In this document: in pieces, positions 32,667 to 41,174 of the stretch
Position numbering within the stretch: position 1 is the stretch's first letter
Layout: every line of letters starts with the position of its first letter
DNA from: Nocardioides sp. CER19
Lineage (GTDB): Bacteria > Actinomycetota > Actinomycetes > Propionibacteriales > Nocardioidaceae
Direction of reading: 5' to 3'
Assembly: GCF_029846275.1 (NCBI RefSeq)
Contig: NZ_JARVWS010000001.1
Span: 1,488,001 to 1,552,000 of the forward strand
Length of the DNA: 64,000 nucleotides
Made by a program: the position numbers and the translations under genes
Notes under the pieces: model-generated
Database searches by the model: none
What the model was told of the DNA's origin: nothing
What the model saw: the letters and a program-made list of their open reading frames with translations, nothing else

Positions 32667-33842
32667 GTGGCGGGGACCTCGACGGCGTGGTGGCGGGTGC
32701 GCGTCCTGGCGATCGTGCTGCCTGTCGCCGCGGTCCTGCTCGGGGTCTCCTACGTCGTGCCGAGCCGCTCCACGTCCGACGCCGCGCCCCTCGTCGAGGG
32801 TGCGAGCGAAACGCGCTGCCTGCCGACCGGGCCGATCGCGAGCGTCACCGACCTCAACAGGTTCGTCGACACCGTGCGCGGCGGACCCGACTTCGCCGGT
32901 GGGGACGTGGGTGCCAGCGTCCGCCTGCAGGACGGTCGCGACCTCTACGTCTTCGGCGACACCCTCCGTGCCCGGCCCGGCGGCCAGGCCGGCTTCGTCC
33001 GCAACTCCATGCTCGTCATCGCGCCGGGCTGCGCCCAGGTCGTCCTGCCCGCCGGGCACGGCGCCCTCGTCCCTGACCGGCCGGACGGCGTCGGCTACTG
33101 GCCGATGTCGGTCGCGCGGGTCGAGCGCCCGGGCTACGACCTCGTCGGCATCGGCCTCCAGCGGGTGCACACCACCGGCAGCGGTGTCTTCGACTTCGAG
33201 GCGCTCGGGCCGGCGACCGCCATCCTCCTGGTGCCGCGCGGCGGGGTCCCACAGCTGCTCGGCGTCCGCGACCTGGGACCGGACAGTCCCGACACGACGC
33301 GGCCGATGTGGGGAGCCGCAGCGCTGGTGGAGGGGGAGTGGGTCTACCTCTACGGCACCGCCCGTCCGCAGCGGGCGACGGCCGGCGGCTTCTCCCTCCG
33401 CGTGGCGCGCACCCGGGTCGACGACCTGCTCGACCCCGGCCGCTGGCGCTACTGGGACGGCAGCCGGTGGCGCCGCGACCCCGCGTCCGCGCGACAGCTC
33501 CTGCCGGCCGGCGACAGCGTGTCCCAGACGCTCAGCGTGTTCGAGCGGAACGGGCGCTGGTACGCCGTCAGCAAGCGTGGCGAGTTCCTCGGCTCCGACC
33601 TCACCGTCTGGACGGCGTCGTCGCCGACCGGGCCGTTCGGTGACGCGACGGTGGTCGCCCACATCCCGTCGGAGGCGACGAGCGGCACGCTGCGCTACAT
33701 GCCGCTCGCACACCCGGACCTGCTGCCCGAGCCGGGCACCGTCGTGGTGTCCTACAGCGAGAACAACACCGATCCGGCGCGCATCCTCGACGATCCGCGC
33801 CGCTACCGGCCCCGGTTCCTCCGGGTGCCGTTGCCCGACTGA
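32667..33842 (+). CDS. Exported beta-propeller-like protein (DUF4185-like)
   Basis: 391 residues from a GTG at 32667: one N-terminal TM helix or signal anchor (about 10-30), then a domain with repeated blades such as DLYVFGDTLRARPG, WVYLYGTARPQRA, RWYAVSKRGEFLG and VVVSYSENNTD. Such blades resemble the five-bladed propellers of glycoside hydrolase-like DUF4185/DUF5005 proteins. No catalytic residues can be assigned. It is divergent from the membrane-protein gene and upstream of the HIT gene by 17 bases. Confidence 0.65.
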   Translation: MAGTSTAWWRVRVLAIVLPVAAVLLGVSYVVPSRSTSDAAPLVEGASETRCLPTGPIASVTDLNRFVDTVRGGPDFAGGDVGASVRLQDGRDLYVFGDTLRARPGGQAGFVRNSMLVIAPGCAQVVLPAGHGALVPDRPDGVGYWPMSVARVERPGYDLVGIGLQRVHTTGSGVFDFEALGPATAILLVPRGGVPQLLGVRDLGPDSPDTTRPMWGAAALVEGEWVYLYGTARPQRATAGGFSLRVARTRVDDLLDPGRWRYWDGSRWRRDPASARQLLPAGDSVSQTLSVFERNGRWYAVSKRGEFLGSDLTVWTASSPTGPFGDATVVAHIPSEATSGTLRYMPLAHPDLLPEPGTVVVSYSENNTDPARILDDPRRYRPRFLRVPLPD

Positions 33843-33859
33843 CCCTGGAGGATGGCGCG

Positions 33860-34279
33860 ATGGCCGACTGTCTCTTCTGCGCGGTCGCGGCGGGGGAGAC
33901 CCCGGCCGCGACGGTGCTCGCCGACGACGACTTCGTCGCCTTCCTCGACCACCGGCCGGTCTTCAAGGGCCACACGCTGCTCGTGCCGCGCCGACACGTG
34001 GTGACCCTCCCCGACCTGCCCGGCGAGCTGCGCGACGGCTTCCTCGGTCACGCCCAGCGCCTGGCGGCGGCGGTCGTCGCCGGGCTGGGTGCCCAGGGCA
34101 GCTTCGTGGCCGTCAACAACACCGTCAGCCAGTCGGTGGCGCACCTGCACCTGCACGTGGTGCCGCGGACCAAGGGGGACGGGCTGCGCGGCTTCTTCTG
34201 GCCACGCACGCGCTACGCGTCCGACGACGAGCAGGAGGAGTACGCCGGCCGGCTGCGCGCCGCCCTGGCGGAGGGCTGA
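33860..34279 (+). CDS. HIT-family nucleotide hydrolase/transferase
   Basis: 139 residues with the histidine triad HLHLHV (about residues 96-101) and the usual N-terminal CLFCAVAAGETPA with a CxxC pair. HIT proteins hydrolyse or transfer nucleoside monophosphates (for example from ApnA or adenylylated compounds). It has a GGAGG ribosome site and follows the propeller gene closely, perhaps in one transcript. Confidence 0.92.
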   Translation: MADCLFCAVAAGETPAATVLADDDFVAFLDHRPVFKGHTLLVPRRHVVTLPDLPGELRDGFLGHAQRLAAAVVAGLGAQGSFVAVNNTVSQSVAHLHLHVVPRTKGDGLRGFFWPRTRYASDDEQEEYAGRLRAALAEG

Positions 34280-34331
34280 CCGAACGTCATCTAGAGTGGC
34301 CGCCGGTCCGGACACCAGGAGCGGAGGAATC

Positions 34332-35099
34332 ATGGGGCGTTTCGACGGGCGGGTCGCCGTCATCACGGGTGCGGCGCGGGGGATCGGCCTCGGTGTCGCC
34401 ACCCGGTTCGCCGAGGAGGGTGCGTCGGTCGCGGTCATCGACCTCGACGAGTCGGCCGCCGCCGAGGCCGCCGGCAAGCTGCCTGTCTCCGGCGGGGCCA
34501 AGCACGTCGGTGTCGGCGCTGACGTCGCCAGCTCGGCCGACGTCGACGCGGCGATCGCGCGTGTGGTCGACGAGCTCGGCGGCCTGCACATCCTCATGAA
34601 CAACGCCGGCATCACCCGCGACAACCTGCTCTTCAAGATGACCGAGGACGACTGGGACCTCGTCCTGGGCGTGCACCTCAAGGGTGCGTTCCTCATGAGC
34701 AAGGCCGCGCAGGCGCACTTCGTCGCGCAGAAGTACGGGAAGATCGTCAACGTCTCCTCGACGTCGGCCCTCGGCAACCGCGGCCAGGCGAACTACTCCG
34801 CCGCCAAGATGGGCATCCAGGGCTTCACCCGCACCCTGGCCATCGAGCTCGGACCCTTCGGCGTCAACGTCAACGCGATCGCCCCCGGCTTCATCGCCAC
34901 CGAGATGACGGACGCGACGGCCGCGCGGCTCAACCTCGACGTCGACGAGTTCCGCCGCCTCAGCGCCGAGCACAACCCGGTCAAGCGCGTGGGCTTCCCC
35001 GAGGACATCGCGGCCGCCGCCGCGTTCCTCGCCAGCGACGAGTCGTCGTACATCACCGGCCAGACCCTGTTCGTCGACGGCGGCGCGACGCTCGGCTGA
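34332..35099 (+). CDS. SDR-family 3-oxoacyl-ACP reductase-like enzyme
   Basis: 255-residue NAD(P)-dependent short-chain dehydrogenase. Cofactor motif TGAARGIGLG, NNAG at the fourth strand, and the catalytic Ser-Tyr-Lys in VNVSSTSALGNRGQANYSAAKMG. The C-terminal PG-A-TEMT segment is typical of FabG-like reductases. The ATG at 34332 follows GCGGAGGAATC, a strong ribosome site; a TAGAGT hexamer at 34292-34297 may be its promoter. Adjacent genes do not encode other fatty-acid enzymes, so the physiological substrate is open. Confidence 0.88.
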   Translation: MGRFDGRVAVITGAARGIGLGVATRFAEEGASVAVIDLDESAAAEAAGKLPVSGGAKHVGVGADVASSADVDAAIARVVDELGGLHILMNNAGITRDNLLFKMTEDDWDLVLGVHLKGAFLMSKAAQAHFVAQKYGKIVNVSSTSALGNRGQANYSAAKMGIQGFTRTLAIELGPFGVNVNAIAPGFIATEMTDATAARLNLDVDEFRRLSAEHNPVKRVGFPEDIAAAAAFLASDESSYITGQTLFVDGGATLG

Positions 35100-35192
35100 A
35101 CGCCCCGCGCGCCTTCCGGACGCCCCCCGACCACTGACGCACACTTGACAGCGGCCACCGCTGGACTCGCACCACACCCGATCGGAGCCCTC

Positions 35193-36236
35193 GTGCGCAC
35201 TCGCACCCAGAGCCGTTTCCTGGCTCGCACCCTCACGCCCCTCCTCGCCGCCGGGCTCGTCCTGGCCGGGTGCGGCGGTGGAAACGACGACAACAAGTCG
35301 GCCGCGAAGCCGGGTGCCTCGACCTCGCCCACGACCCCGCCGCCGCCGCAGTACTGGCCGCTCACCGGCGTCCAGGCACCCGCCGGGACCTCGGTCGCGA
35401 AGAACCATCCGGTGTTCGTGGTGAAGATCGACAACACCGACAACAGCGCCCCCCAGCTCGGGCTCGGCTCGGCCGACATGGTGGTCGAGGAGCTCGTCGA
35501 GGGCGCCGCCACCCGGCTCGCGGCCTTCTTCTACTCCGGCCTGCCGAAGACCGTCGGCCCGGTCCGCTCGATGCGGGCCAGCGACATCAGCGTCGTCTCG
35601 CCCGCCGGTGCCACGGTCGTCACGAGCGGCATGGCCGGTCCGACGAAGGCCCGGGTCAACGGCGCCGGCGTCAAGTTCATCGAGGAGGGCGCCAAGGGCT
35701 TCTTCCGCGACAACTCCCGTACGTCGCCCAGCTGGTACCACCTGCTCGACCACCTGGACCAGACCGCGACCCTGGCGAAGACGAAGGCGGCCCGGACCCC
35801 GAAGAACTACCTGCCGTGGGGCACCGAGGCGGACTTCCCGGCCGGCGGCCAAGCCGCGACGCAGGTCGACGTCCCGTTCGGCGGCTTCCACACCACCAAG
35901 TGGGCCTTCCAGGGCGGGCACTACGTCAACACGAACTCCTACGCCAAGAAGGGTGACGCGTTCGCCGCCGACAACGTGCTCGTGATCCGCGCGCACATCG
36001 GCGACGCGGGCTACCTCGACCCCGCGGGCAACCACGTGCCGGAGATCCAGCTGGACAACCGCTCCGGGAAGGCGCTGCTGTTCCACGGCGGCAAGCTCGT
36101 GCGGGCGACCTGGAGCAAGGGCAACGCGAGCTCTTCGTTCGAGCTGAAGACGGCCACGGGCCCGCTCAAGGTCCCGGCGGGTCACACCTGGATCGAGCTG
36201 GTCCCCGACAACGGACCCCAGCTGACGATCAGGTGA
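35193..36236 (+). CDS. DUF3048 (YerB-like) lipoprotein
   Basis: 347 residues from GTG 35193. A lipoprotein signal with lipobox VLAGC (cysteine near residue 26) and a Ser/Thr/Pro linker precede the DUF3048 domain: VFVVKIDNTDNSAPQLGL, ADMVVEELVEGAATRLAAFF, VGPVRSMRASD and the C-terminal GHTWIELVP. This family is widespread in Gram-positive bacteria and of unknown function. The gene stands alone and converges on the threonine aldolase gene, with only 3 bases between the ends. Confidence 0.88.
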   Translation: MRTRTQSRFLARTLTPLLAAGLVLAGCGGGNDDNKSAAKPGASTSPTTPPPPQYWPLTGVQAPAGTSVAKNHPVFVVKIDNTDNSAPQLGLGSADMVVEELVEGAATRLAAFFYSGLPKTVGPVRSMRASDISVVSPAGATVVTSGMAGPTKARVNGAGVKFIEEGAKGFFRDNSRTSPSWYHLLDHLDQTATLAKTKAARTPKNYLPWGTEADFPAGGQAATQVDVPFGGFHTTKWAFQGGHYVNTNSYAKKGDAFAADNVLVIRAHIGDAGYLDPAGNHVPEIQLDNRSGKALLFHGGKLVRATWSKGNASSSFELKTATGPLKVPAGHTWIELVPDNGPQLTIR

Positions 36237-36239
36237 GCA

Positions 36240-37301
36240 TCACGAGGCAGCGCTGCGGACGGCGTCGGCGAACGCGTCGACGTCGTCCTCGGTGAGGTCG
36301 AAGCTGCACATCCACCGTGCCACCGGCCGATGCGGGTCCGACTCGTCCCACAGGTAGAACGGGAAGTGCGGCTGGACCGCGTCGACGACCGTGCGGGGCA
36401 GCCGCACGAACACCGCGTTCGCGTCGACCGGCGCGGTGATCTCCACGCCGTCGATGTCGGCGACGCCGGCTGCCAGTCGCGTGGCCATCGCGTTCGCGTG
36501 GGCGGCGCTGCGCAGCCACAGGTCGTCGGCGACCATGGCCTCGAGCTGGGCCGAGACGAACCGCGTCTTGGAGCTGAGCTGCGTCGCCAGCTTGCGCAGG
36601 TAGAGCACGCCGCGCACCCGCTCGGGGTTCAGGACGACGATCGCCTCGCCGAACACCATGCCGTTCTTCGTCCCGCCGAAGGACAGCACGTCGACCCCCG
36701 CGTCGCGGGTGAACGCCCGCACCGGTACGTCGAGGGCCGCCGCCGCGTTCGCGATCCGGGCGCCGTCCATGTGGACGCTCATGCCGAGGCCGTGCGCGTA
36801 GTCGGCGAGCGCCTTCACCTCGTCGACCGTGTAGACCGCGCCGAGCTCGGTGCTCTGGGTCAGCGAGAGCACCTCCGGCTTGGCCCTGTGCTCGTCGTCG
36901 AAGCCGCGGGCCTCGCGGGCGACCAGCTCGGGCGTGAGCTTGCCGTGCTCGGTCGGCACCGTCATGAGCTTGAGGCCGCCGACCCGCTCGGGCGCCGCGC
37001 ACTCGTCGGTGTTGATGTGCGCGACGTCGCTGCAGATCACGCCCGACCAGCGGTCGGTCAGCGACATCAGCCCGACGACGTTGGCGCCGGTGCCGTTCCA
37101 GACCGGGTAGACCTCGATCCCGTCGCCGAACAGCGGCGCGAACACCTCCGGCAGGGCCGAGGTGTAGGCGTCGGCGCCGTATGCGCTCTGGTGGCCGCCG
37201 TTCGCAGCGGCCAGCGCGGCGAGCACCTCCGGGTGGGCCCCGGCGTAGTTGTCGCTGGCGAAGCTGATGCGGGAGGGATCGTGGCGGACCGGGATCGTCA
37301 T
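36240..37301 (-). CDS. Low-specificity threonine aldolase family enzyme
   Basis: 353-residue PLP enzyme of the beta-eliminating lyase/threonine aldolase family. The PLP lysine lies in SFGGTKNGMVFGEAIV; the FASDNYAGAHPEVL start and MDGARIANAAAAL (aspartate to the pyridine nitrogen) are typical. It splits L-threonine or L-allo-threonine to glycine and acetaldehyde. The ATG overlaps the stop of the upstream gene (ATGA), so it is translationally coupled to the DUF6421 gene. Confidence 0.88.
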   Translation of the reverse strand: MTIPVRHDPSRISFASDNYAGAHPEVLAALAAANGGHQSAYGADAYTSALPEVFAPLFGDGIEVYPVWNGTGANVVGLMSLTDRWSGVICSDVAHINTDECAAPERVGGLKLMTVPTEHGKLTPELVAREARGFDDEHRAKPEVLSLTQSTELGAVYTVDEVKALADYAHGLGMSVHMDGARIANAAAALDVPVRAFTRDAGVDVLSFGGTKNGMVFGEAIVVLNPERVRGVLYLRKLATQLSSKTRFVSAQLEAMVADDLWLRSAAHANAMATRLAAGVADIDGVEITAPVDANAVFVRLPRTVVDAVQPHFPFYLWDESDPHRPVARWMCSFDLTEDDVDAFADAVRSAAS

Positions 37302-38611
37302 GCCGTCATCTTGCCGGTGACGCCACGCGTCGACTCGACCACCCCACCCAGCTTCTTGGCCAGCGTCTCGTAGAACATGCTCAGCGGGAACTCGTCCGGC
37401 AGCACGTCGTCGACGAGCTGGCGTGGCGGGACGCTGAAGTCGAGGGTCTCGTGGGCACGCGCCCACTTCGACCCCGGGTGCGGAGCGAGGTACGTCGACA
37501 CCAGCTCGTGCCCCGCGATCCAGTGCACGACCTTCGGCCGGTCGATGCCGTCGCGGTAGAACCGCTGGATCTCCTCGCCGAGGCGCGCGGTGAGCTCGCG
37601 GGCGCGGTCGAAGTCGATGGTGAGCCGGTTGTCGGTCCAGCGCACCGCGTCGTTCTTGTGGAGGTAGGCGAAGAGCAGCTGGCCGCCGAGGCCGTCGTAG
37701 TTGCGGACCCGGTTGCCGGTGACGGGGAAGCGGAAGAGCCGGTCGAAGAGGACGGCGTACTGCACGTCCTCGGCCTGGGCCAGCCCCTCGTCGGCGAGGG
37801 TGACCGCCTCGCGGAACGCGGTCAGGTCGCAGCGCAGCTCCTCGAGGCCGTACATCCAGAACGGCTGGCGCTGCCGGATCATGAACGGGTCGAAGGGCAG
37901 GTCGCCGTGGCTGTGCGTCCTGTCGTGGATGAGGTCCCAGAGGACGAACGCCTCCTCGCACCGCGCCTGGTCGGCGAGGAGCTCGCGGGCCTCCTCGGGC
38001 AGCTCGAGCCGAAGGATGTCGGCGGCCGCACTGCTGACCTGGCGGAAGCGGGCGGCCTCCCGGTCGCAGAAGATCCCGCCCCAGGTGTAGGAGGCCGGCG
38101 TCTCGCGCACCACGACGGTCTCGGGGAAGAGCACCGCCGAGTGGGTGTCGTAGCCGGCGGTGAAGTCGTCGAAGCGGATCGGCACGAACATCGGGTTGTC
38201 GTAGCGCGTCGCCTCCAGCTCGGCGAGCCAGGCCGGCCACGCCTCGTGGATGAGCAGCGCCTCGAGGTTGCGGTCCGGGTTGCCGTTCTGCGTGTACATC
38301 GGGAACACGACCAGGTGACCGCGACCGTCCGCGCGCCCCCGGGACGGGTGGAACTCGGAGAGCGAGTCGAGGAAGTCGGGAACGCCGAGGCCGGCGTCGG
38401 CCCAGCGGGCCAGGTCCTTGTCGACCGCGGCCAGGTAGGCCTCGTCGTGCGGGAAGTACGGCGCCAGCTCGGCGACCGCTCCCCGGATAGTCTCGACCAG
38501 ACCGAGGGGTGCCTCAGGTGCCGAGCCGTCGGGCTGCTGGTGGCCGCGGAACTCGCTGACCGCGTCGCGCAGGCGCAACCAGGCGGGGTGCTGGCGAAGA
38601 TTTTCCGTCAT
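37298..38611 (-). CDS. DUF6421-family protein
   Basis: 437-residue soluble protein conserved in actinobacteria; I recognise the C-terminal half (DGIDRPKVVHWIAGHEL, LAPHPGSKWA, DDVLPDEFPLSMFYETLAKK) as the DUF6421 family, of unknown function. A histidine-rich stretch, WDLIHDRTHSHGDLPFDPF (about 228-246), could bind a metal. It has a GGAGGG ribosome site and overlaps the threonine aldolase start by four bases, so both products are made together. No enzymatic role can be assigned. Confidence 0.7.
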   Translation of the reverse strand: MTENLRQHPAWLRLRDAVSEFRGHQQPDGSAPEAPLGLVETIRGAVAELAPYFPHDEAYLAAVDKDLARWADAGLGVPDFLDSLSEFHPSRGRADGRGHLVVFPMYTQNGNPDRNLEALLIHEAWPAWLAELEATRYDNPMFVPIRFDDFTAGYDTHSAVLFPETVVVRETPASYTWGGIFCDREAARFRQVSSAAADILRLELPEEARELLADQARCEEAFVLWDLIHDRTHSHGDLPFDPFMIRQRQPFWMYGLEELRCDLTAFREAVTLADEGLAQAEDVQYAVLFDRLFRFPVTGNRVRNYDGLGGQLLFAYLHKNDAVRWTDNRLTIDFDRARELTARLGEEIQRFYRDGIDRPKVVHWIAGHELVSTYLAPHPGSKWARAHETLDFSVPPRQLVDDVLPDEFPLSMFYETLAKKLGGVVESTRGVTGKMTA

Positions 38612-38832
38612 GATCCCTCCAATGCCGTAGATCGTCCGGTTTGCGAGCCTATGTCATGGATGGATCGTGCGCCAATGGCGCGCGCCGACGGCCTCCGCTC
38701 CGATGGCGCGGATGCTGTCGAGGTCATCCGCTCGTCCGCGCGACGGCGCCCACGGACAGGTCCGGCGGGCCGGCGGGGCGAGCACCGCCGGCGGTGTCGC
38801 GGCGCGCTCTCCCCAGGGAGGCGACCGGCCGA

Positions 38833-39504
38833 TCAGTCGGGCTCGGGCGAGGCGATGTGGATGCCCTGCTCGGCCAGCGACTGGATGCCGGTGAGGATGA
38901 AGCTGAGCGCCGCCTCGACGCGCAGTGTGGCGAGCTCCGGGTCGGAGGACGCGGCGACGGACTCGCCCGCGGACGAGAGCGCGCCGAAGAAGATCCGCGC
39001 GAACGTCGCGATCATGTCGTCGTCGACCTGGGCGCCCGGAACGGTCAGGACGGTGCGGACGATCTCCTCGACGACGCCGAAGCTCGACCGCTCCTCCTGC
39101 TCGCGGTAGCGCTCGTAGCCGAGCACGGCGGGGCCGTCCTGGATCACGATGCGGCGGTAGATCGGGTCGCGGACGATGTCGAGGAAGCCGCGCAGGCCGG
39201 TCTGCGCCTTCTCCCACGGGTCCTTGATGCCGGTGGTGACCTCGTGGATCCGGCGCGCGGACTCCGACTCCACCCGCTCGAAGACCGCCTCGTAGAGCGC
39301 CTGCTTGCCGCTGAAGTGGTGGTAGAGGGCGCCCTTGGTGACGTCGGCGCCGGCGACGATGGCATCGAGCGACGTCCCCGCGTAGCCGTGCTCGGCGAAC
39401 AGCCCCTCCGCGACCTCGAGCAGCGCCCGCTTCGTGCTGGCGGAGTACTGCTGCCGACGGCTCGCGCCGGGCAGGGGCGGAACCTTCGGCACGAGCTTGC
39501 TCAC
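38833..39504 (-). CDS. TetR-family transcriptional regulator
   Basis: 223 residues from a GTG at 39504; the longer frame up to 39552 is less likely because TAGACT (39517-39512 on the minus strand) lies 7 bases before the GTG. The HTH reads TKRALLEVAEGLFAEHGYAGTSLDAIVAGADVTKGALYHHFSGKQALYEAVF, a very typical TetR N-terminus. It is divergent from a conserved gene whose upstream region holds a repeat array. Ligand unknown. Between it and the DUF6421 gene (38612-38832) I see no gene, only a small GCGCC/GGCGC repeat near 38670. Confidence 0.9.
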   Translation of the reverse strand: MSKLVPKVPPLPGASRRQQYSASTKRALLEVAEGLFAEHGYAGTSLDAIVAGADVTKGALYHHFSGKQALYEAVFERVESESARRIHEVTTGIKDPWEKAQTGLRGFLDIVRDPIYRRIVIQDGPAVLGYERYREQEERSSFGVVEEIVRTVLTVPGAQVDDDMIATFARIFFGALSSAGESVAASSDPELATLRVEAALSFILTGIQSLAEQGIHIASPEPD

Positions 39505-39568
39505 GCGGCGGAGTCTAGATCGTTGTGACGACCGCCTCGTGGCCCGGATCACTCCGAACGGTGCTTTC

Positions 39569-39619
39569 CGTACTGTGGGTATGTCGCGTACGTTGGGTAC
39601 GTACTCACGGTATGTGAGT
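39569..39619. promoter_or_regulatory. Tandem 9-bp iterons plus palindrome
   Basis: Four back-to-back 9-mers start at 39569, 39578, 39587 and 39596: CGTACTGTG, GGTATGTCG, CGTACGTTG, GGTACGTAC (consensus SGTAYKTNG). Immediately after comes a perfect inverted repeat, ACTCAC-ggtat-GTGAGT (39603-39619), whose centre repeats the GGTAT core. The array lies 22-73 bases before the ATG at 39642, between it and the divergent tetR gene, so it is a probable binding platform for a regulator. Confidence 0.6.
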
Positions 39620-39641
39620 GTCCCCGAGAAGGAGCGCGACC

Positions 39642-40166
39642 ATGACCTGGACGTCCTTTCACAACCGTGGAGAGATCCTCCGCAACGTCATCGACGTGGC
39701 CAACGCGCGCCTCGACGGCCGACTCCCGACGGACGTCGACGGAGTCGGAGCCACGTTCGACGACGAGCTCGACCTGCTCTGCACGCTCCAGCTGAAGTGG
39801 CACACCCGGCTCGCCGGCCGCATCGAGCGCGAGCTCATGGCCCAGCCTCTCGACCTCGAGTCCGCCGTCGTCCACGCGTGGCACGGCGTCGCCGACGAGC
39901 TGCCCGGCGTCCGCGCGATCCTCGACGCCTACCGCGCCGAGCCCGTCGACGCCGAGATGGCGCACGCGATCAGCAAGTCGCGTGCGAAGGAGCACATGCT
40001 GCTGGCGGTGATGGCCGGTCACGCGTCGGTCGCCGACGAGCGGGCCGTCCCCGTCGGCGAGCGGATCGAGGAGCGCGCCCGGGCGTCGTACGTCCCGGTC
40101 CCGCCCGAGCTCGGCGCGGGCCGCCCGAGCCTGCTCGACCGCATCCGTGCGGTCCTCGCCGCCTGA
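39642..40166 (+). CDS. Conserved actinobacterial protein of unknown function
   Basis: 174-residue mostly helical soluble protein; the ATG at 39642 has a GAAGGAG ribosome site. It contains LDLLCTLQLKWHTRLAGRIERELM and AKEHMLLAVMAG, with scattered histidines (WHTR, HAWHG, KEHML, GHAS), but no motif I can link to a function. No signal peptide or TM helix. It is divergent from the TetR gene and preceded by the iteron-like array, so it is probably tightly regulated. A large hairpin terminator follows. Confidence 0.65.
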   Translation: MTWTSFHNRGEILRNVIDVANARLDGRLPTDVDGVGATFDDELDLLCTLQLKWHTRLAGRIERELMAQPLDLESAVVHAWHGVADELPGVRAILDAYRAEPVDAEMAHAISKSRAKEHMLLAVMAGHASVADERAVPVGERIEERARASYVPVPPELGAGRPSLLDRIRAVLAA

Positions 40167-40180
40167 CGGCACCCCGATCC

Positions 40181-40236
40181 GCGACCCCGGTCGCCGGCGC
40201 AATCCCTCCCTCCCTCAGCGCCGGGGCCGGGGTCGC
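40181..40236 (+). terminator. Two-part hairpin terminator
   Basis: Outer 10-bp stem GCGACCCCGG (40181-40190) with 40227-40236 and inner 7-bp stem CCGGCGC (40194-40200) with GCGCCGG (40218-40224), enclosing a pyrimidine-rich loop (40201-40217). It ends transcription from 39642-40166 before yqgE. Confidence 0.7.
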
Positions 40237-40280
40237 TGTCCGTCCTCGCCACCACTCGGATCCTGGGTCATGATGGGGGC

Positions 40281-40859
40281 ATGCCAGGCGACGAGGGAGG
40301 GCCCGCCGGTCTCGCGGCCGGGATGCTGCTCGTCGCCACGCCGATCCTCCTCGACCCCAACTTCGCCGACACGGTCGTCCTGCTCCTCGACGTCGACGAG
40401 GACGGCGCCCTCGGCGTCGTGCTCAACCGGCCCTCGCCGGTCACCGTCGCCGAGGTGCTCGACCAGTGGAGCGGCGCCGTCGCCGAGCCCGACGTCCTCT
40501 TCCACGGCGGCCCGGTCGGCACCGACGCCGCGCTGGCCGTCGCGCTGTTGCGCGATCCCGCCGACGTGCCCGTCGGCTTCCGCACCGTTCGCGGCTCCCT
40601 CGGTCTTCTCGACCTCGACACGCCGGCCGAGCTCCTCGCCGGCAGCCTTTCCCGCCTGCGCATCTTCGCGGGGTACGCCGGCTGGGCGCCCGGTCAGCTG
40701 GAGACCGAGGTGGAGGAGGGCAGCTGGTACGTGGTCCCGAGCGAGGCGCTCGACGCCTTCCGCGGCGACACCGAGCTGTTGTGGCGTGACGTCCTCCGTC
40801 GCCAGCCCGGCGAGCTCGCCTGGCACTCCACCCGGCCCGTCGATCCGGACCTGAACTAG
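40281..40859 (+). CDS. YqgE/AlgH-family (DUF179) protein
   Basis: 192-residue cytosolic protein of the DUF179 family: GMLLVATPILLDPNFADTVVLLL near the N-terminus, LGVVLNRPSPVTV and FHGGPVG in the middle, and IFAGYAGWAPGQLETEVEEGSWYVVP, all characteristic. The biochemical function of the family is not established. The ATG follows the hexamer CATGAT (40269-40274) by 6 bases. DUF3039 follows 21 bases downstream. Confidence 0.9.
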   Translation: MPGDEGGPAGLAAGMLLVATPILLDPNFADTVVLLLDVDEDGALGVVLNRPSPVTVAEVLDQWSGAVAEPDVLFHGGPVGTDAALAVALLRDPADVPVGFRTVRGSLGLLDLDTPAELLAGSLSRLRIFAGYAGWAPGQLETEVEEGSWYVVPSEALDAFRGDTELLWRDVLRRQPGELAWHSTRPVDPDLN

Positions 40860-40880
40860 CCCGCGGGTTAGGGTTGGCGC

Positions 40881-41174
40881 ATGGGTTTCCTGGGCTTCGG
40901 TGACAAGGGCGGAACCGCCCTGGACGAGCGGGTGCGGGAGGACGAACGCACCGTTCCGACCGACGACGGCGACCACGACCGGTTCTCGCACTACGTCGAG
41001 AAGGACAAGCTCACCGAGGCCATGGTGATGGGCACGCCCGTCGTCGCCCTCTGCGGCAAGGTCTGGGTCCCGAGCCGGGACGGCACGAAGTTCCCGGTCT
41101 GCCCGGAGTGCAAGGAGATCTGGGAGGGGCTCTCCGAGGGCCCCGGCGACGGCGACTCGGGCTCCGGCGAGTGA
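40881..41174 (+). CDS. DUF3039 family small protein
   Basis: 97-residue protein with a probable metal site: VVALCGKVWVPSRDG ... FPVCPECKEIWEGL gives Cys near residue 58 and the pair CPxC near 72-75. The family is restricted to actinobacteria and has no known function. A TAGGGT hexamer ends 6 bases before the ATG (leaderless start). Its stop overlaps the GTG of the helicase gene (GTGA), so the two proteins are coupled and may act together. Confidence 0.85.
   Translation: MGFLGFGDKGGTALDERVREDERTVPTDDGDHDRFSHYVEKDKLTEAMVMGTPVVALCGKVWVPSRDGTKFPVCPECKEIWEGLSEGPGDGDSGSGE

Noticed and set aside
38612-38832. A small gene between the DUF6421 and TetR genes
   Set aside because: Short frames exist on both strands but lack ribosome sites, -10 hexamers or familiar motifs.
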